This document shows positions 16,445 through 25,845 of a DNA stretch of 64,000 nucleotides, piece after piece (positions within the stretch are counted from its first letter, which is position 1; each line of letters opens with the position of its first letter). The notes beneath the pieces are model-generated. The model saw nothing but the letters and a program-made list of their open reading frames with translations. It ran no database searches and was not told where the DNA came from. Both the position numbers and the translations under genes were made by a program. The DNA lies in NCBI RefSeq assembly GCF_900112355.1, contig NZ_FOLM01000005.1:62001-126000 (forward strand), read 5' to 3'. This DNA is from Streptomyces aidingensis (GTDB lineage: Bacteria > Actinomycetota > Actinomycetes > Streptomycetales > Streptomycetaceae).

Positions 16445-19209
16445 GGCGCCCCGAAGGTGAGGACGAGGACCGGCTGGCTGCCGGACGACGCCTCACGGGA
16501 GTACCAGCGCAGGGTGTCACCGCCGGACCCGACGCCGCCCATGTCCAGTGTGGAGCCGAGCAGCGCGCCGATCTCCGCGGTGTCCAGCGGCACCGTGTAG
16601 ACGCCGCCGGGAGTGGTGGCGCCGCTGATGGTGCCGTACACCGTGGACCCCAGCGTGGGACGGGTGTTCCAGGTGGTCGATTCGTCCCAGGCCGAGGTGG
16701 CCGGGACGAACTGGGTGTCGTCCGCGGAGCCCGCCGTGGAGTCGGTGGTGAGGGTCAGCCGCAGCGCGGCCGACTTCAGCACCTGACCCGAGGGGGCGGC
16801 GGGCACCTCGAACCGCATGTACGCCAGATAGCCCGGGTAATCGCGCGTCACCAGCTGCTGGTGCGTGCCATAGGCCGAGCCGGCGGCGAACTCGTTGACA
16901 TAGGTGTCCGCCACGGGCGTCACCTCCGTCACCGTGTCGCCCGGAATGAAGGCCGCGTCGTAGTGTGCCTCGATCCGGGCCGCGGACAGCGTGCTGTAGT
17001 AGACGGCCGTCTCGTCGAGCCGGCCCTGGAAGAAGTCCGAGGAAGGACGACTGGGCCAGTTGTTGAGACGGTCGCCGCCGACACGCCAGTAGCCCGGGGT
17101 GGAACCGAAGTTCTGGGCCGTGGTGTGCAGGCTGTTGGACGCGACAAGAGTCCCGTCCACATACAGGCGCATGCCGTTGGTGCCGAGCGTGGCCGCCACA
17201 TGGTGCCACTCCCCGTCGTTGTAGGCGGCGGGGGAGGTGATGGTGCGGGAGGCACCGTTGTACACGCCGAAGGTCAGCCGGCCGTCGTCGCGCATGTAGA
17301 GGTGGCGGTCGTACCAGTTGCTGAGCTGGAGGATGCGGTTGCCGAAGCCGATCAGCCGGCCGCCGCTGGTGGTCTCGGTGCTGAACCAGGTCTCCAGCGT
17401 GAACTGGTTGGTGGAGCTGAAGCCGGTGTCGCTGTAGGTGTAGCTGTCCGTGCCGTCGTGGCCGACGCCGCGGGCATCCGGCCCGTTCACGGCGGGCGGG
17501 GTGATGCCCCGGCTGGGCCCGCCGCGGTGGACACCGCTGTTGTTGTCGCCGGACGCGTCCGACGCGAAGTTGCCCGACGTCTCGTTGTACCGCCAGTACA
17601 GCAGCGGATCGTCGGCCAGCACCGCGTCCGTGTACGGCTGGCCGCTGGAGGCGGCCGTCACCGTCACCGGGGAGGAGAGCGCGCTCACATTGCCCGCCGC
17701 GTCGGTCGCCGAGATCCGGTAGCTGTAGGTCTGACCGGGGGTGACCGAGGTGTCGGTGAAGGAGAGCTGCGGACGCTTCCAGGGGACGGAGGAGCCCTGC
17801 ACCGTGTGGATCGGGCTGCCGCCGCCGTCCCGGTAGACGCGGTAGGTGAGCAGGCTGTCGTCGAGATCCAGGCTGGAGCGCCAGGTCACGTCGATCTCAC
17901 CGGCCCGGATGCTGGTCGCGTAGGCCTCGACGGTGACCGGGTCCCCGGTGTCGGGCTCACTGGCGAACCGGGTGAGACCCCACTGGGGCGCCCCGTTCAC
18001 CCTGGTGAACTCGCCGCCGACCCAGAGGTAGTCGCGCCCGTCGCCCGGGTGGTTCTCGGACACCGTCATCACGCGCGGGCCGATGGACTCGCCCATGCCG
18101 TCATTGGTGTCGGGGAACCAGCCGAGCATCGTCGGGTCGTCCACCGACTGCGCCGTCAGATGGATGCGCGTCTGGTTGGGGAACGCACCCATGCTGGAGC
18201 AGTCGTGGGCGTGGTGACCGCTGTAGAGCACCCCTTCGAAGGCATGGACCGCCTGGGTGGCTCCCAGGCAGGTGTCCCGCCACCGCTCGTCGAAGGTGTC
18301 CAGTTCGATGGCCAGGCGGCCGTCGAACACGCCGCCGCCGGTGCCCTCGTTCGCGGTGTAGATGCCGGTCTCGTCGATGTAGAGGTCCTGCACCGTCGAG
18401 TTGTTGTGGATGAAGCCCGGGTAGCTGCGCACCATGGACGCGTCATCGGCGTCCACGACGGCCAGCGCGTGCGTGCTGACGCCGTTGATGGTGAAGAAGT
18501 TGCCGCCCAGGACGACATTCTGGCCGTCCGGCGTGACATCGACGGCCTTCCCGATCTCGTCGCCGTCGGCCACCCAGTTGAGCAGGGTGCCCGCGGTGTC
18601 CACGGCGCCGAAGTACTGCCGGGACTGGCCGTTGAGCGAGGTGAAGTCTCCGGCCAGATAGACGCGGTCGCCGTGGGCCGCGATGGAGCGGACGGTGGCG
18701 CTGGAGGCGACCGGGAACGACACCGGAGTGCAGGTGTCGATGTCGATCGCCGCCACCGAGCTGGCGCCGATGCCGTTGACCGCGCCGAAACGGCCTCCGA
18801 CGTACAGCGTCTCGCCGTCCGGGGAGACCTCCAGGGCCCGCACTGTCTCGACACCGGAACCGATGGTGAAGGACAGGTCGCAGCCCTCGATGGGCTCGCC
18901 CGTCGCCGCGTCCAGCGCGACGAAGTTGCGTGCCGGGACCTCCTGTGTGCCCGCCTCGGCCCCGGGGGGCCGGACGGTGGTGAAACTTCCCCCCGCGAAG
19001 ACCACACCGTCCGCCTCGGCAAGGGCCCAGACAATGCCGTTGGTCTGCCAGGTGGGCAGCTCGTCCGCCGTGATGGCGATCGGCGGGGTCAGGGCCTCGG
19101 CGGATGGTGCGGCTGCGCCCTCAAGACCGGCCAGCGAAGCGCCGGTGAGCGCCAGCACACCGGCCAGCGTCCCGAGTCTTCGCCCGGCCGTCGAGCGGCT
19201 CTTTTCCAT
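16441..19209 (-). CDS. Large secreted propeller-FN3-LamG-DNRLRE protein
   Basis: A 922-residue exported protein. The signal peptide (to about residue 38) is followed by a repeated beta-propeller region (about 45-420) with GGSFTTV, GGRFGAVNG, AGDFTSLNG and GGNFFTING blades; then a fibronectin III domain (about 430-520), a LamG/concanavalin-like domain (about 540-740, with FTLETWFST and WHHVAATLG) and a C-terminal DNRLRE/CBM96-like domain (about 745-920, with ADTYV and WNTRP). No hydrolase active site is seen, so it is probably an adhesin or glycan-binding matrix protein. GGGGGAAG precedes ATG 19209. It is coupled to the downstream lipoprotein. Confidence 0.75.
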   Translation of the reverse strand: MEKSRSTAGRRLGTLAGVLALTGASLAGLEGAAAPSAEALTPPIAITADELPTWQTNGIVWALAEADGVVFAGGSFTTVRPPGAEAGTQEVPARNFVALDAATGEPIEGCDLSFTIGSGVETVRALEVSPDGETLYVGGRFGAVNGIGASSVAAIDIDTCTPVSFPVASSATVRSIAAHGDRVYLAGDFTSLNGQSRQYFGAVDTAGTLLNWVADGDEIGKAVDVTPDGQNVVLGGNFFTINGVSTHALAVVDADDASMVRSYPGFIHNNSTVQDLYIDETGIYTANEGTGGGVFDGRLAIELDTFDERWRDTCLGATQAVHAFEGVLYSGHHAHDCSSMGAFPNQTRIHLTAQSVDDPTMLGWFPDTNDGMGESIGPRVMTVSENHPGDGRDYLWVGGEFTRVNGAPQWGLTRFASEPDTGDPVTVEAYATSIRAGEIDVTWRSSLDLDDSLLTYRVYRDGGGSPIHTVQGSSVPWKRPQLSFTDTSVTPGQTYSYRISATDAAGNVSALSSPVTVTAASSGQPYTDAVLADDPLLYWRYNETSGNFASDASGDNNSGVHRGGPSRGITPPAVNGPDARGVGHDGTDSYTYSDTGFSSTNQFTLETWFSTETTSGGRLIGFGNRILQLSNWYDRHLYMRDDGRLTFGVYNGASRTITSPAAYNDGEWHHVAATLGTNGMRLYVDGTLVASNSLHTTAQNFGSTPGYWRVGGDRLNNWPSRPSSDFFQGRLDETAVYYSTLSAARIEAHYDAAFIPGDTVTEVTPVADTYVNEFAAGSAYGTHQQLVTRDYPGYLAYMRFEVPAAPSGQVLKSAALRLTLTTDSTAGSADDTQFVPATSAWDESTTWNTRPTLGSTVYGTISGATTPGGVYTVPLDTAEIGALLGSTLDMGGVGSGGDTLRWYSREASSGSQPVLVLTFGAP

Positions 19210-19429
19210 GTGCTTCCCCCATTAAGGGTGTTGATCTCCGGCTGAGCCGGAAGGGGTGCCTGTTGCGCTGTTCTCCTGTGGCCGCCACCGCTGGGTGGAT
19301 CAGCGGAACCATAGGGCTCCGGGGGCGGTGACGTCCGGCACTTGAACAAACCGTCAATCACTTGTTGAAGAATTGGTGTGGAACGGGTGAAATCGCTGGT
19401 GTGTCACGGTGTTCCGGCGCCGGTTCCGG

Positions 19430-20443
19430 CTAGCGGTCCACGCGCACGCGGGCGCCGGAGAGTTCTGCCTCCAGGGTCTCGATGTCCGCCCGGACCATCA
19501 GCTCCGCCAGTTCCCGCCATCCGGTGACGGGCTGCCAGCCGAGTTTCTCCCGGGCCTTGCCGGCGTCCCCGATGAGGGCATCGACCTCGCTGGGGCGCTC
19601 GTACTTGGGGTCGTAGCGGACGTAGTCGGTCCACTCCAGACCGGCGGCGGCAAAGGCCGCCGCAAGGAACTGCCGCACGGTGGCGGACTGGCCGGTGGCC
19701 ACCACATAGTCGTCCGGCTCGTCCTGCTGGAGCATCAGCCACATCGCCTCCACATACTCCGGGGCATAGCCCCAGTCCCGCACCGCGTCCAGATTGCCCA
19801 GATAGAGCTTCTTCTGGAGGCCGGCGTGGATGCGGGCCACCGCGCGGGTGATCTTGCGGGTCACAAAGGTCTCTCCGCGGCGCGGCGACTCGTGGTTGAA
19901 CAGGATGCCGTTGGTGGCGTGCAGGCCGTACGCCTCGCGGTAGTTGACCGTGGTCCAGTAGGCGAACACCTTGGCGCAGCCGTACGGGCTGCGTGGATGG
20001 AAAGGCGTCAGCTCGTTCTGCGGTGGTGGTGCCGAGCCGAACATCTCGGAGGAGGACGCCTGGTAGACCCGGGTGTCGATGCCGCTGGCGCGCACCGCCT
20101 CCAGCAGCCGCATGGCGCCGAGGCCGGTCACGTCGCCGGTGTACAGCGGGACGTCGAAGGAGACCCGGACATGGGACTGGGCGCCCAGGTTGTACACCTC
20201 GTCCGGCTGGATGTCGCGCAGCAGGTTCACCAGTGCGACACCGTCGGACAGGTCCGCGTAGTGCAGTTCCAGGGCACGGCCGAAGTCCTGCGGCTCCTGG
20301 TAGATGTGGTCGATGCGCTCGGTGTTGAACGACGAGGAGCGGCGCAGCAGGCCGTGCACCGTGTAGCCCTTGGACAGCAGCAGTTCGGCGAGGTACGAGC
20401 CGTCCTGCCCGGTGACTCCGGAGATCAGTGCGGTCTTGCTCAT
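19430..20443 (-). CDS. gmd: GDP-mannose 4,6-dehydratase
   Basis: A 337-residue short-chain dehydrogenase/reductase that converts GDP-D-mannose to GDP-4-keto-6-deoxy-D-mannose with bound NADP. The cofactor motif is [16 protein letters not shown] near residue 8. The catalytic Ser/Thr region is SSSEMFG and the YxxxK motif is [13 protein letters not shown]. The [16 protein letters not shown] segment is diagnostic of Gmd. The start is ATG 20443 with AGGGAG 10 bases upstream. It is divergent from fcl, and together they make GDP-L-fucose (or a related 6-deoxyhexose) for the polysaccharide. Confidence 0.95.
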   Translation of the reverse strand: MSKTALISGVTGQDGSYLAELLLSKGYTVHGLLRRSSSFNTERIDHIYQEPQDFGRALELHYADLSDGVALVNLLRDIQPDEVYNLGAQSHVRVSFDVPLYTGDVTGLGAMRLLEAVRASGIDTRVYQASSSEMFGSAPPPQNELTPFHPRSPYGCAKVFAYWTTVNYREAYGLHATNGILFNHESPRRGETFVTRKITRAVARIHAGLQKKLYLGNLDAVRDWGYAPEYVEAMWLMLQQDEPDDYVVATGQSATVRQFLAAAFAAAGLEWTDYVRYDPKYERPSEVDALIGDAGKAREKLGWQPVTGWRELAELMVRADIETLEAELSGARVRVDR

Positions 20444-20650
20444 CGGGGCATCACTCCCTGGGCGGGCGTCATCACGACGGAAGCGGACTGAAGGAACGAA
20501 CGGTGAAGAAGGTGACACATTGGCCAATACAGTGTGTTGTGCACGTATATGGGCGGAGCGGGCTCCGCACCTCCGTAACAAGCCATGACAATCAGGGAGA
20601 ACCCGGAGAATTCCTCACGGCCCGCGGTCCCGGCTGGCACAATCCGCACC
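20444..20650. promoter_or_regulatory. gmd-fcl divergent intergenic region
   Basis: This gap of about 205 bases is relatively AT-rich for the genome around 20510-20610. It must drive both gmd and fcl. CACAAT at 20639-20644 sits 6 bases before the fcl ATG, so fcl may be leaderless; no ribosome site is visible there. An alternative ATG at 20585 would add 22 residues without homology. Confidence 0.4.
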
Positions 20651-21610
20651 ATGACGTCTGACGCCGCATCGTCCCCGCCTCTGCTCCCGCCCGCCGCCCG
20701 GGTGTTCGTCGCCGGACACCGGGGCCTGGTCGGATCCGCCGTCGCCCGCCGGCTCGCGGCCGAGGGCTGCCAGGTCCTCACCCGCACCCGCGACGAGCTC
20801 GATCTGCGCGACGCCGAACGCACCGCCCGCTTTCTGCGCGCCGAGCGCCCCGACGCGGTGGTGCTGGCCGCCGCCAGGGTCGGCGGGATCATGGCCAACA
20901 GCACCTACCCGGTGCCGTTCCTGGAGGACAATCTGCGCATCCAGCTCAGCGTGATCGCCGGGGCGCACGCCGCGGACGTCGACCGGCTGCTGTTCCTGGG
21001 CTCCTCCTGCATCTATCCCAAGCACGCGCCGCAGCCGATCCGCGAGGAGTCGCTGCTGACCGGACCGCTGGAGCCCACCAACGAGCCCTATGCGCTGGCC
21101 AAGATCGCCGGCATCTGCCAGGTGCAGTCCTACCGGCGCCAGTTCGGCCGCCGCTACATATCCGCCATGCCGACCAACCTCTACGGTCCCGGGGACAACT
21201 TCGACCCCGAGACCTCCCATGTGCTGCCCGCCCTGATCCGCCGCTTCCACGAGGCCAAGGAGGCCGGCCGCGAGGAGGTGGTGCTGTGGGGCAGCGGCAC
21301 CCCGCGCCGGGAGTTCCTGCACAGCGACGACCTGGCCCGCGCCTGCCTGCTGCTGCTGCGCGCCTACGACGACGAGACCCCCGTCAACGTCGGCTGCGGG
21401 CAGGACCTCGCCATCGCCGAACTGGCCGCGCTGGTCGCCGACGCGGTCGGCTACCGGGGGCGCATCGGCTGGGACACCGGCAAGCCGGACGGCACCCCGC
21501 GGAAGCTGCTGGATGTGTCCCGGCTGGAAAAGCTGGGCTTCGCCCCCCGGATGCCGCTGGAGACGGGCATCCGGGAGACCTATCGGTGGTGGCTGCACTC
21601 GGGCTCCTAG
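20651..21610 (+). CDS. fcl: GDP-L-fucose synthase
   Basis: A 319-residue epimerase/reductase that turns GDP-4-keto-6-deoxymannose into GDP-L-fucose using NADPH. It has the NADP motif VFVAGHRGLVGSAVARRL, the SSCIYPKHAPQPI loop with the catalytic Ser/Cys, the YALAKIAGI YxxxK motif and the NLYGPGDNFD segment. ATG 20651 is chosen by homology. It is followed by a strong hairpin and faces the initiating transferase gene. Confidence 0.93.
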   Translation: MTSDAASSPPLLPPAARVFVAGHRGLVGSAVARRLAAEGCQVLTRTRDELDLRDAERTARFLRAERPDAVVLAAARVGGIMANSTYPVPFLEDNLRIQLSVIAGAHAADVDRLLFLGSSCIYPKHAPQPIREESLLTGPLEPTNEPYALAKIAGICQVQSYRRQFGRRYISAMPTNLYGPGDNFDPETSHVLPALIRRFHEAKEAGREEVVLWGSGTPRREFLHSDDLARACLLLLRAYDDETPVNVGCGQDLAIAELAALVADAVGYRGRIGWDTGKPDGTPRKLLDVSRLEKLGFAPRMPLETGIRETYRWWLHSGS

Positions 21611-21732
21611 CCGCTCGCCGGGCCCGGCGGGGCGGCCGGCGAGGAATCGGAACGGCAAGGGGACGGAAAACGGAACGAGCGGACAACGGAAGGGCAACGG
21701 CCGGGGCGCCGTCGCGGTGTGATGGTGAAGAG

Positions 21733-21775
21733 GGCCGGCAGGGCGCGAGCGGTTCCCCTTCGCTCCCTGCCGGCC
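21733..21775. terminator. Hairpin terminator between fcl and the initiating transferase
   Basis: Perfect 11-base arms, GGCCGGCAGGG (21733-21743) and CCCTGCCGGCC (21765-21775), enclose a partly pairing loop (AGCG with CGCT). It sits between two convergent genes, so it can serve both. The rest of the gap 21611-21790 contains A/G-rich direct repeats of the GGAACG type but nothing else. Confidence 0.75.
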
Positions 21776-21790
21776 GGGGTGCGCCGGACT

Positions 21791-23290
21791 TCAGTACGCT
21801 CCCCGCGCCTCCACCACGGCCCGGAAGGTGCGGGTGAGCACGTCGAGATCCTCGGTGACCGACCAGTTGTCCGCGTAGGACACATCGAGCGCCACGCCCT
21901 CGTCCCAGGACAGATCCGAGCGTCCGCCGACCTGCCAGGGCCCGGTCAGACCGGGCTTGACCTGGAGCCTGCGGCGCTCCGCCGGGGAATACCGGGCCAC
22001 CTCGTCCGGCAGCGCCGGACGCGGACCCACCAGCGACATCTGCCCCAGCAGGACATTGAGCAACTGCGGCAGCTCGTCCAGCGAACTGCGCCGCAGCAGC
22101 CTGCCCACGCGGGTGATCCGCGGATCGTTGCGCAGCTTGAACAGCGGGCCGCCGCTCTGCTCGTTGGCCGGCTCCAGAGTCGCCCGCAGCTGCTCCGCCT
22201 CCAGGATCATGGTGCGGAACTTCCACATGGTGAACGGAACACCCCGGTGGCCGATCCGGGTCTGCCGGTAGAAGGCCGGACCCCTGGAGTCCAGCTTCAC
22301 CGCCAGCGCCACCACGGCGAACAGCGGAGCCAGCAGCAGCAGGCCGAGGGCCGCCCCGGAGCGGTCCATGATCTCCTTGAGCACCACCTGCGGCCCGCGG
22401 CGGGTGGGCGGTGCCACATGCAGCAGGGCCAGCCCGGCCGCGCTGGAGACCCGCACCCGGCGCAGCGCCGTCTCGGCCAGGCCGGAGGTGACCGCCAGCG
22501 GCATGCCCGCGTCGTGCAGCGCCCAGGTGAGCCGGCGCAGCCGGTCCCCGGTCACGGCCGCGCCGGGAATGATCAGCACCTGGTCGGCCTCGGTGCGGCG
22601 GGCGGCCCGGAGCACCGCCTCGCCGTCCTCGGCCGAACCGGCCGCGGCCGGTTCGGCAGTCCGTCCCGCGGTCCGTCCGGCGAGCCGCCCGGCCTCGGGA
22701 ACGCCGCCGGTCAACGGCTCACTGCCGACCGGGACCGCGCCGACCACCACATAGGGGTGATCGGTGCGGGCCGCGAGCTGGGCGGCGACGGCGTCGGCGG
22801 GACCGGGCTCACCGACGATCAGCACCCGCTGCACGGCCTGCGCCTGATGCCGGGCGGCGGTGAGATGGAGATGCAGAAAAGCGCCGGTGACCGAGGTGAT
22901 GAACACCGCGGGCAGCAGCGCGGACAGTGCGGTGACGACCGGGGCCGCCTCGCCGGAGAGCACCCGCAGCACGGCGAGCGCGCCGAGCAGCAGACACCAG
23001 TCGTGCAGCGACGCCAGCAGGCCCCTGGACTCCGCCAGCATCCCGCGGGTGTAGCGCAGGTTACCGGTTCTTATGCTGAGCCAGGTGGCCGTGGCGAGGA
23101 ACGCGGCGAACACGGGGTGCGGCTGGCGGTGCAGCGAATAGACGGTCAGAAACGGAAGAAGTACCCCACAGGCGTCGGTGACCAGCGTGACCGTGAGGTA
23201 CCAGCCGGCCTTGTCGGCGGTGCGGACCTGGTGGCGTACGGGCGTATCACGATGCACGGTTTCTGGGCTTGCAGTGCCCGAAAATCGCAT
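21791..23290 (-). CDS. Initiating sugar-1-phosphate transferase (WcaJ/ExoY-like)
   Basis: A 499-residue polyprenyl-phosphate hexose-1-phosphate transferase that starts the lipid-linked repeat unit. Four N-terminal hydrophobic helices (about 30-145) are followed by a degenerate CoA-binding-like domain, then a fifth helix (LLLLAPLFAVVALAVKLDSRGPAFY) and the catalytic domain with KFRTM, RSSLDELPQLLNVLLG and SLVGPRPAL, hallmark motifs of the bacterial sugar transferase family. It is the end of the exopolysaccharide locus and its first enzymatic step. The upstream 23291-23436 region is AT-rich and probably holds its promoter. Confidence 0.9.
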   Translation of the reverse strand: MRFSGTASPETVHRDTPVRHQVRTADKAGWYLTVTLVTDACGVLLPFLTVYSLHRQPHPVFAAFLATATWLSIRTGNLRYTRGMLAESRGLLASLHDWCLLLGALAVLRVLSGEAAPVVTALSALLPAVFITSVTGAFLHLHLTAARHQAQAVQRVLIVGEPGPADAVAAQLAARTDHPYVVVGAVPVGSEPLTGGVPEAGRLAGRTAGRTAEPAAAGSAEDGEAVLRAARRTEADQVLIIPGAAVTGDRLRRLTWALHDAGMPLAVTSGLAETALRRVRVSSAAGLALLHVAPPTRRGPQVVLKEIMDRSGAALGLLLLAPLFAVVALAVKLDSRGPAFYRQTRIGHRGVPFTMWKFRTMILEAEQLRATLEPANEQSGGPLFKLRNDPRITRVGRLLRRSSLDELPQLLNVLLGQMSLVGPRPALPDEVARYSPAERRRLQVKPGLTGPWQVGGRSDLSWDEGVALDVSYADNWSVTEDLDVLTRTFRAVVEARGAY

Positions 23291-23436
23291 GAACCCCCCT
23301 ACAAGGTGACGGTGAGGGTGGCCCGTCCGCCTCTCCCCACGGCGGCGCGAGCACCGCAGCAGCGTAGGGTATCTAACTGTCGTTTGTCTGAGGTTTGTTG
23401 AAACTTTGCTCGGGTGTCCGGATTCTGTGTGCGTTT

Positions 23437-23756
23437 TCAGACCGCCCGGCGTGGCCCGCGTACGGGCAGTATGAGCGCACCCCCGTGCTCCGGGTGGCCG
23501 AGAACCTCCACCGGATGCCGGTAGACGGCGGTCAGCAGCTCGGCGGTGAGGACCGTCTCCACCGGGCCGTCCGCCAGCACCCGCCCCCCGGCGAGCACCG
23601 CGGCCCGGTCCGCGGCACCGCGCGGCGCCGGGCGAGCTCCCGGGCGCTCCAGGTGTCCGCCGGGCCGATCAGCGCCCCGGCGAAGGCGTTGACCGCCACC
23701 CCGGTGAGAATCAGCGTCACCACCTCGGTGCGCCCGCCGGAACGGGAGAGCACATG
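23437..23756 (-). pseudogene. Remnant of heme-uptake ABC transporter (permease and ATPase fragments)
   Basis: Directly downstream of the heme oxygenase lie three in-order fragments of a FecCD-type heme importer. At 23756-23664 there is a permease piece (GGRTEVVTLILTGVAVNAFAGALIG). At about 23660-23612 there is an ATPase piece (DTWSARELARRRAV, the segment after Walker A). In another frame, 23601-23440 gives the ATPase C-terminus (AGGRVLADGPVETVLTAELL to LILPVRG). Most of both genes, including Walker A and B, is deleted and a frameshift separates the pieces. The order matches the usual hmuU-hmuV arrangement. Confidence 0.8.
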
Positions 23757-23770
23757 GCGCCGCCGCGGTC

Positions 23771-24445
23771 TCAGACGGCCATGGCCGCGCCAAGATCCCG
23801 GAACATCGCCGTGTTCAGCGAGAACGCCCGCCGGCACTCGTCCACGATGCGGAGCTTCTCCGGCTCGTCGGCCGGCACGGCATCCAGCCGGGCGCGGTAC
23901 TCGCGCTTGTAGGCCGCCGGATTGGTGATGTCCTCGAAGACATAGAACCGGACCCCGTCGCCCTTGCGGGCGAAGCCCCAGGTCTTCTCGGCCGTGCCGC
24001 GGATCACCTGGCCGCCCGAGAGATCGCCCAGATAGCGGGTGTAGTGGTGGGCCACATAGCCGCCCGGCCAGGAGCGGGCGACCTCAAGGATGCGCGCCGC
24101 GTAGCTCTCGGTCGCCGGCAGCGGGCGCAGCGCGGCCCGCCAGTCGCCGCCGTCGTGCAGATGGTCCAGATCCCGCTCCAGTGCGGCGGTGCGGGCCAGC
24201 TCCGGACGGATGAACGGACCGGCCACCGGGTCGCCGGCCAGCAGGGAGGTCGGTGCCTCCAGCGCCCGGTAGACGAACCAGAGCTGCTCGGTGTACCGCC
24301 GGAAGCCCTCCCGCCCCAGCCGTCCGCCCAGCAGGTCGCTCATGAACACGGAGTTCTCGGCCTCGGTGTGCTGCTCGTGCGAGGCTTCGCGGATCAGTGT
24401 GGAGAACGGCGTGCTGTCGAGCGGGGGTGTATCGAATGCGGACAA
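23771..24445 (-). CDS. hmuO: Biliverdin-producing heme oxygenase
   Basis: A 224-residue heme oxygenase that opens heme to biliverdin, CO and iron. The proximal His lies in SHEQHTEAENSVFM (His26 by alignment to HmuO) and the distal helix carries YVAHHYTRYLGDLSGGQ with the flexible Gly residues that pack on heme. Length and motifs are intact. The start is TTG 24445 with GGGAGG 6 bases upstream. Two iron boxes precede it, so it should be expressed when iron is scarce. Its former partner importer downstream is a pseudogene, so heme must enter by another route or come from inside the cell. Confidence 0.92.
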   Translation of the reverse strand: MSAFDTPPLDSTPFSTLIREASHEQHTEAENSVFMSDLLGGRLGREGFRRYTEQLWFVYRALEAPTSLLAGDPVAGPFIRPELARTAALERDLDHLHDGGDWRAALRPLPATESYAARILEVARSWPGGYVAHHYTRYLGDLSGGQVIRGTAEKTWGFARKGDGVRFYVFEDITNPAAYKREYRARLDAVPADEPEKLRIVDECRRAFSLNTAMFRDLGAAMAV

Positions 24446-24510
24446 AGCGGGCCTCCCGTGACCGGTGCGGCAGGGTGTGGCCGAATGTCACACCCGTGCC
24501 ATCCTTGCCA

Positions 24511-24553
24511 GTTAGGCTTACCTAAGTCAAGCGTTCGATTAGGTATGCCTAAG
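24511..24553. promoter_or_regulatory. Two iron boxes (DtxR/IdeR/DmdR-type operators)
   Basis: TTAGGCTTACCTAA (24512-24525) and TTAGGTATGCCTAA (24539-24552) are both dyads of the TTAGG...CCTAA form that DtxR-family repressors bind with Fe2+. They lie 13 bases apart, 66-108 bases before the heme oxygenase start. Against the 19-base consensus I count 14 and 12 matches. Confidence 0.8.
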
Positions 24554-24615
24554 TTCGCGCTCCGTAGTCCTTCCCGCGGTCCCTCATGACCGTCCGGCCG
24601 CCCGGGCGCGGCGGC

Positions 24616-25482
24616 TCAGGGCAGGGTGAGTATCTCGGCACCCGTCTCCGTGACCACCAGCGTGTGCTCGAACTGCGCCGAACGGCTGCGGTCCCTGGTC
24701 ACCACCGTCCAGTTGTCGTCCCACATCTCCCACTCATGGGTACCCAGGGTGAGCATCGGCTCGATGGTGAAGGTCATGCCCGGCTTGATGACCGTGGTGG
24801 CGTTCGGGTCGTCGTAGTGCGGCACGATCAGACCCGAGTGGAACGAGGTGCTGATCCCGTGCCCGGTGAAATCGCGCACCACCCCGTATCCGAAGCGCCG
24901 GGCGTAGGCCTCGATCACCCGGCCGATGACATTGAGCCGCCGGCCCGGCCGCACCGCCTTGATCGCCCGGTTCAGCGCCTCCCGGGTGCGCTCCACCAGC
25001 AGCCGCGACTCCTCGTCCACCGCCTCCTCGCCGCCGACCAGGAAGGTGGCGTTGGTGTCCCCGTGCACCCCGTCCACATAGGCCGTGATGTCGAGATTGA
25101 CGATGTCCCCGGCGTTCAGCACGGTCGAGTCCGGGATGCCGTGGCAGATCACCTCGTTCACCGAGGTGCACAGCGACTTGGGGAAACCCCGGTAGCCCAG
25201 GGTGGACGGATACGCCCCGTGCGCGATCAGGAACTCGTGCGCGATCTCGTCCAGCCGGTCGGTGGTCACCCCCGGCGCGATGTGCCCGGCGGTCTCCACG
25301 ATCGCCCGCGCGGCGATCCGCCCCGCCACCCGCATCCGCTCGATGGTCTCCGCGCTCTGCGTCTCCGGCCCCTGGTAGGGGGACGGCCCCTTCTTCCCGA
25401 CATACTCGGGGCGGGCGATCGACGGCGGCACCGCACGGCGCGGTGAAAGCCTTCCGGGTACAAGCACTGACTGGCCAGACAT
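24616..25482 (-). CDS. map: Methionine aminopeptidase, type I
   Basis: A 288-residue dinuclear-metal protease that removes N-terminal Met from new proteins. Metal ligands are visible in [15 protein letters not shown] (two Asp), [13 protein letters not shown] (His), FTIEPMLT (Glu) and QFEHTLVV (Glu). [21 protein letters not shown] is diagnostic of type I enzymes. The 40-residue N-terminal extension with PRPEYVGK-like sequence ([14 protein letters not shown]) is usual in actinobacterial MapB. The transcript is probably leaderless: TACACT (25495-25490) lies 7 bases before ATG 25482 and there is no ribosome site. Confidence 0.95.
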   Translation of the reverse strand: MSGQSVLVPGRLSPRRAVPPSIARPEYVGKKGPSPYQGPETQSAETIERMRVAGRIAARAIVETAGHIAPGVTTDRLDEIAHEFLIAHGAYPSTLGYRGFPKSLCTSVNEVICHGIPDSTVLNAGDIVNLDITAYVDGVHGDTNATFLVGGEEAVDEESRLLVERTREALNRAIKAVRPGRRLNVIGRVIEAYARRFGYGVVRDFTGHGISTSFHSGLIVPHYDDPNATTVIKPGMTFTIEPMLTLGTHEWEMWDDNWTVVTRDRSRSAQFEHTLVVTETGAEILTLP

Positions 25483-25489
25483 GCGCCTG

Positions 25490-25495
25490 AGTGTA
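25490..25495 (-). promoter_or_regulatory. -10 box for leaderless map mRNA
   Basis: TACACT on the minus strand fits TANNNT and is separated from the map ATG by 7 bases, which would place the transcription start at the A of the start codon. No good -35 is visible. Confidence 0.55.
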
Positions 25496-25568
25496 GTCGG
25501 CGCAGGCCAGAACCGGCCCGGCCAGCCCGCCGGTGGTCGGCCCGGGCCGCGGCGGGCAGGATGGCTGC

Positions 25569-25823
25569 ATGGCACTCTTCAGACGCAGGCCCGCCTACGG
25601 CAAGCCGGGCGAGTGGTACTACTGCCTCAAGCACCACAAGGTCGAGGAGGGGCCGGAGTGCCCGGCCAAGGACCGCCTGGGCCCGTACCCCAGCCGCACC
25701 GAGGCCCGGCACGCCCTCGAACTCGCCGACAAGCGCAACAAGTCCTGGCAGCAAGACCCCCGCTGGAACGACCCCGACGCCGACCCCGACGCCGACCCCG
25801 ACACCGGCAGTACCGCCGAGTAA
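25569..25823 (+). CDS. Small conserved hypothetical protein
   Basis: An 84-residue hydrophilic protein with a core [29 protein letters not shown] and [16 protein letters not shown], then an acidic tail containing DADPDADPD encoded by a short tandem repeat. Single Cys residues (YYCLKHHK and PECPAK) could bind metal. Found between map and the F420 reductase; function unknown. GCAGG lies close before ATG 25569. Confidence 0.65.
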   Translation: MALFRRRPAYGKPGEWYYCLKHHKVEEGPECPAKDRLGPYPSRTEARHALELADKRNKSWQQDPRWNDPDADPDADPDTGSTAE

Positions 25824-25833
25824 CCCCCGTCGG

Positions 25834-25839
25834 TACGAT
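25834..25839 (+). promoter_or_regulatory. -10 box for leaderless npdG mRNA
   Basis: TACGAT matches TANNNT and ends 6 bases before the ATG of the F420H2:NADP oxidoreductase gene. The box follows the stop of the small upstream gene by about 10 bases. Confidence 0.55.
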
Positions 25840-25845
25840 CCCGCC

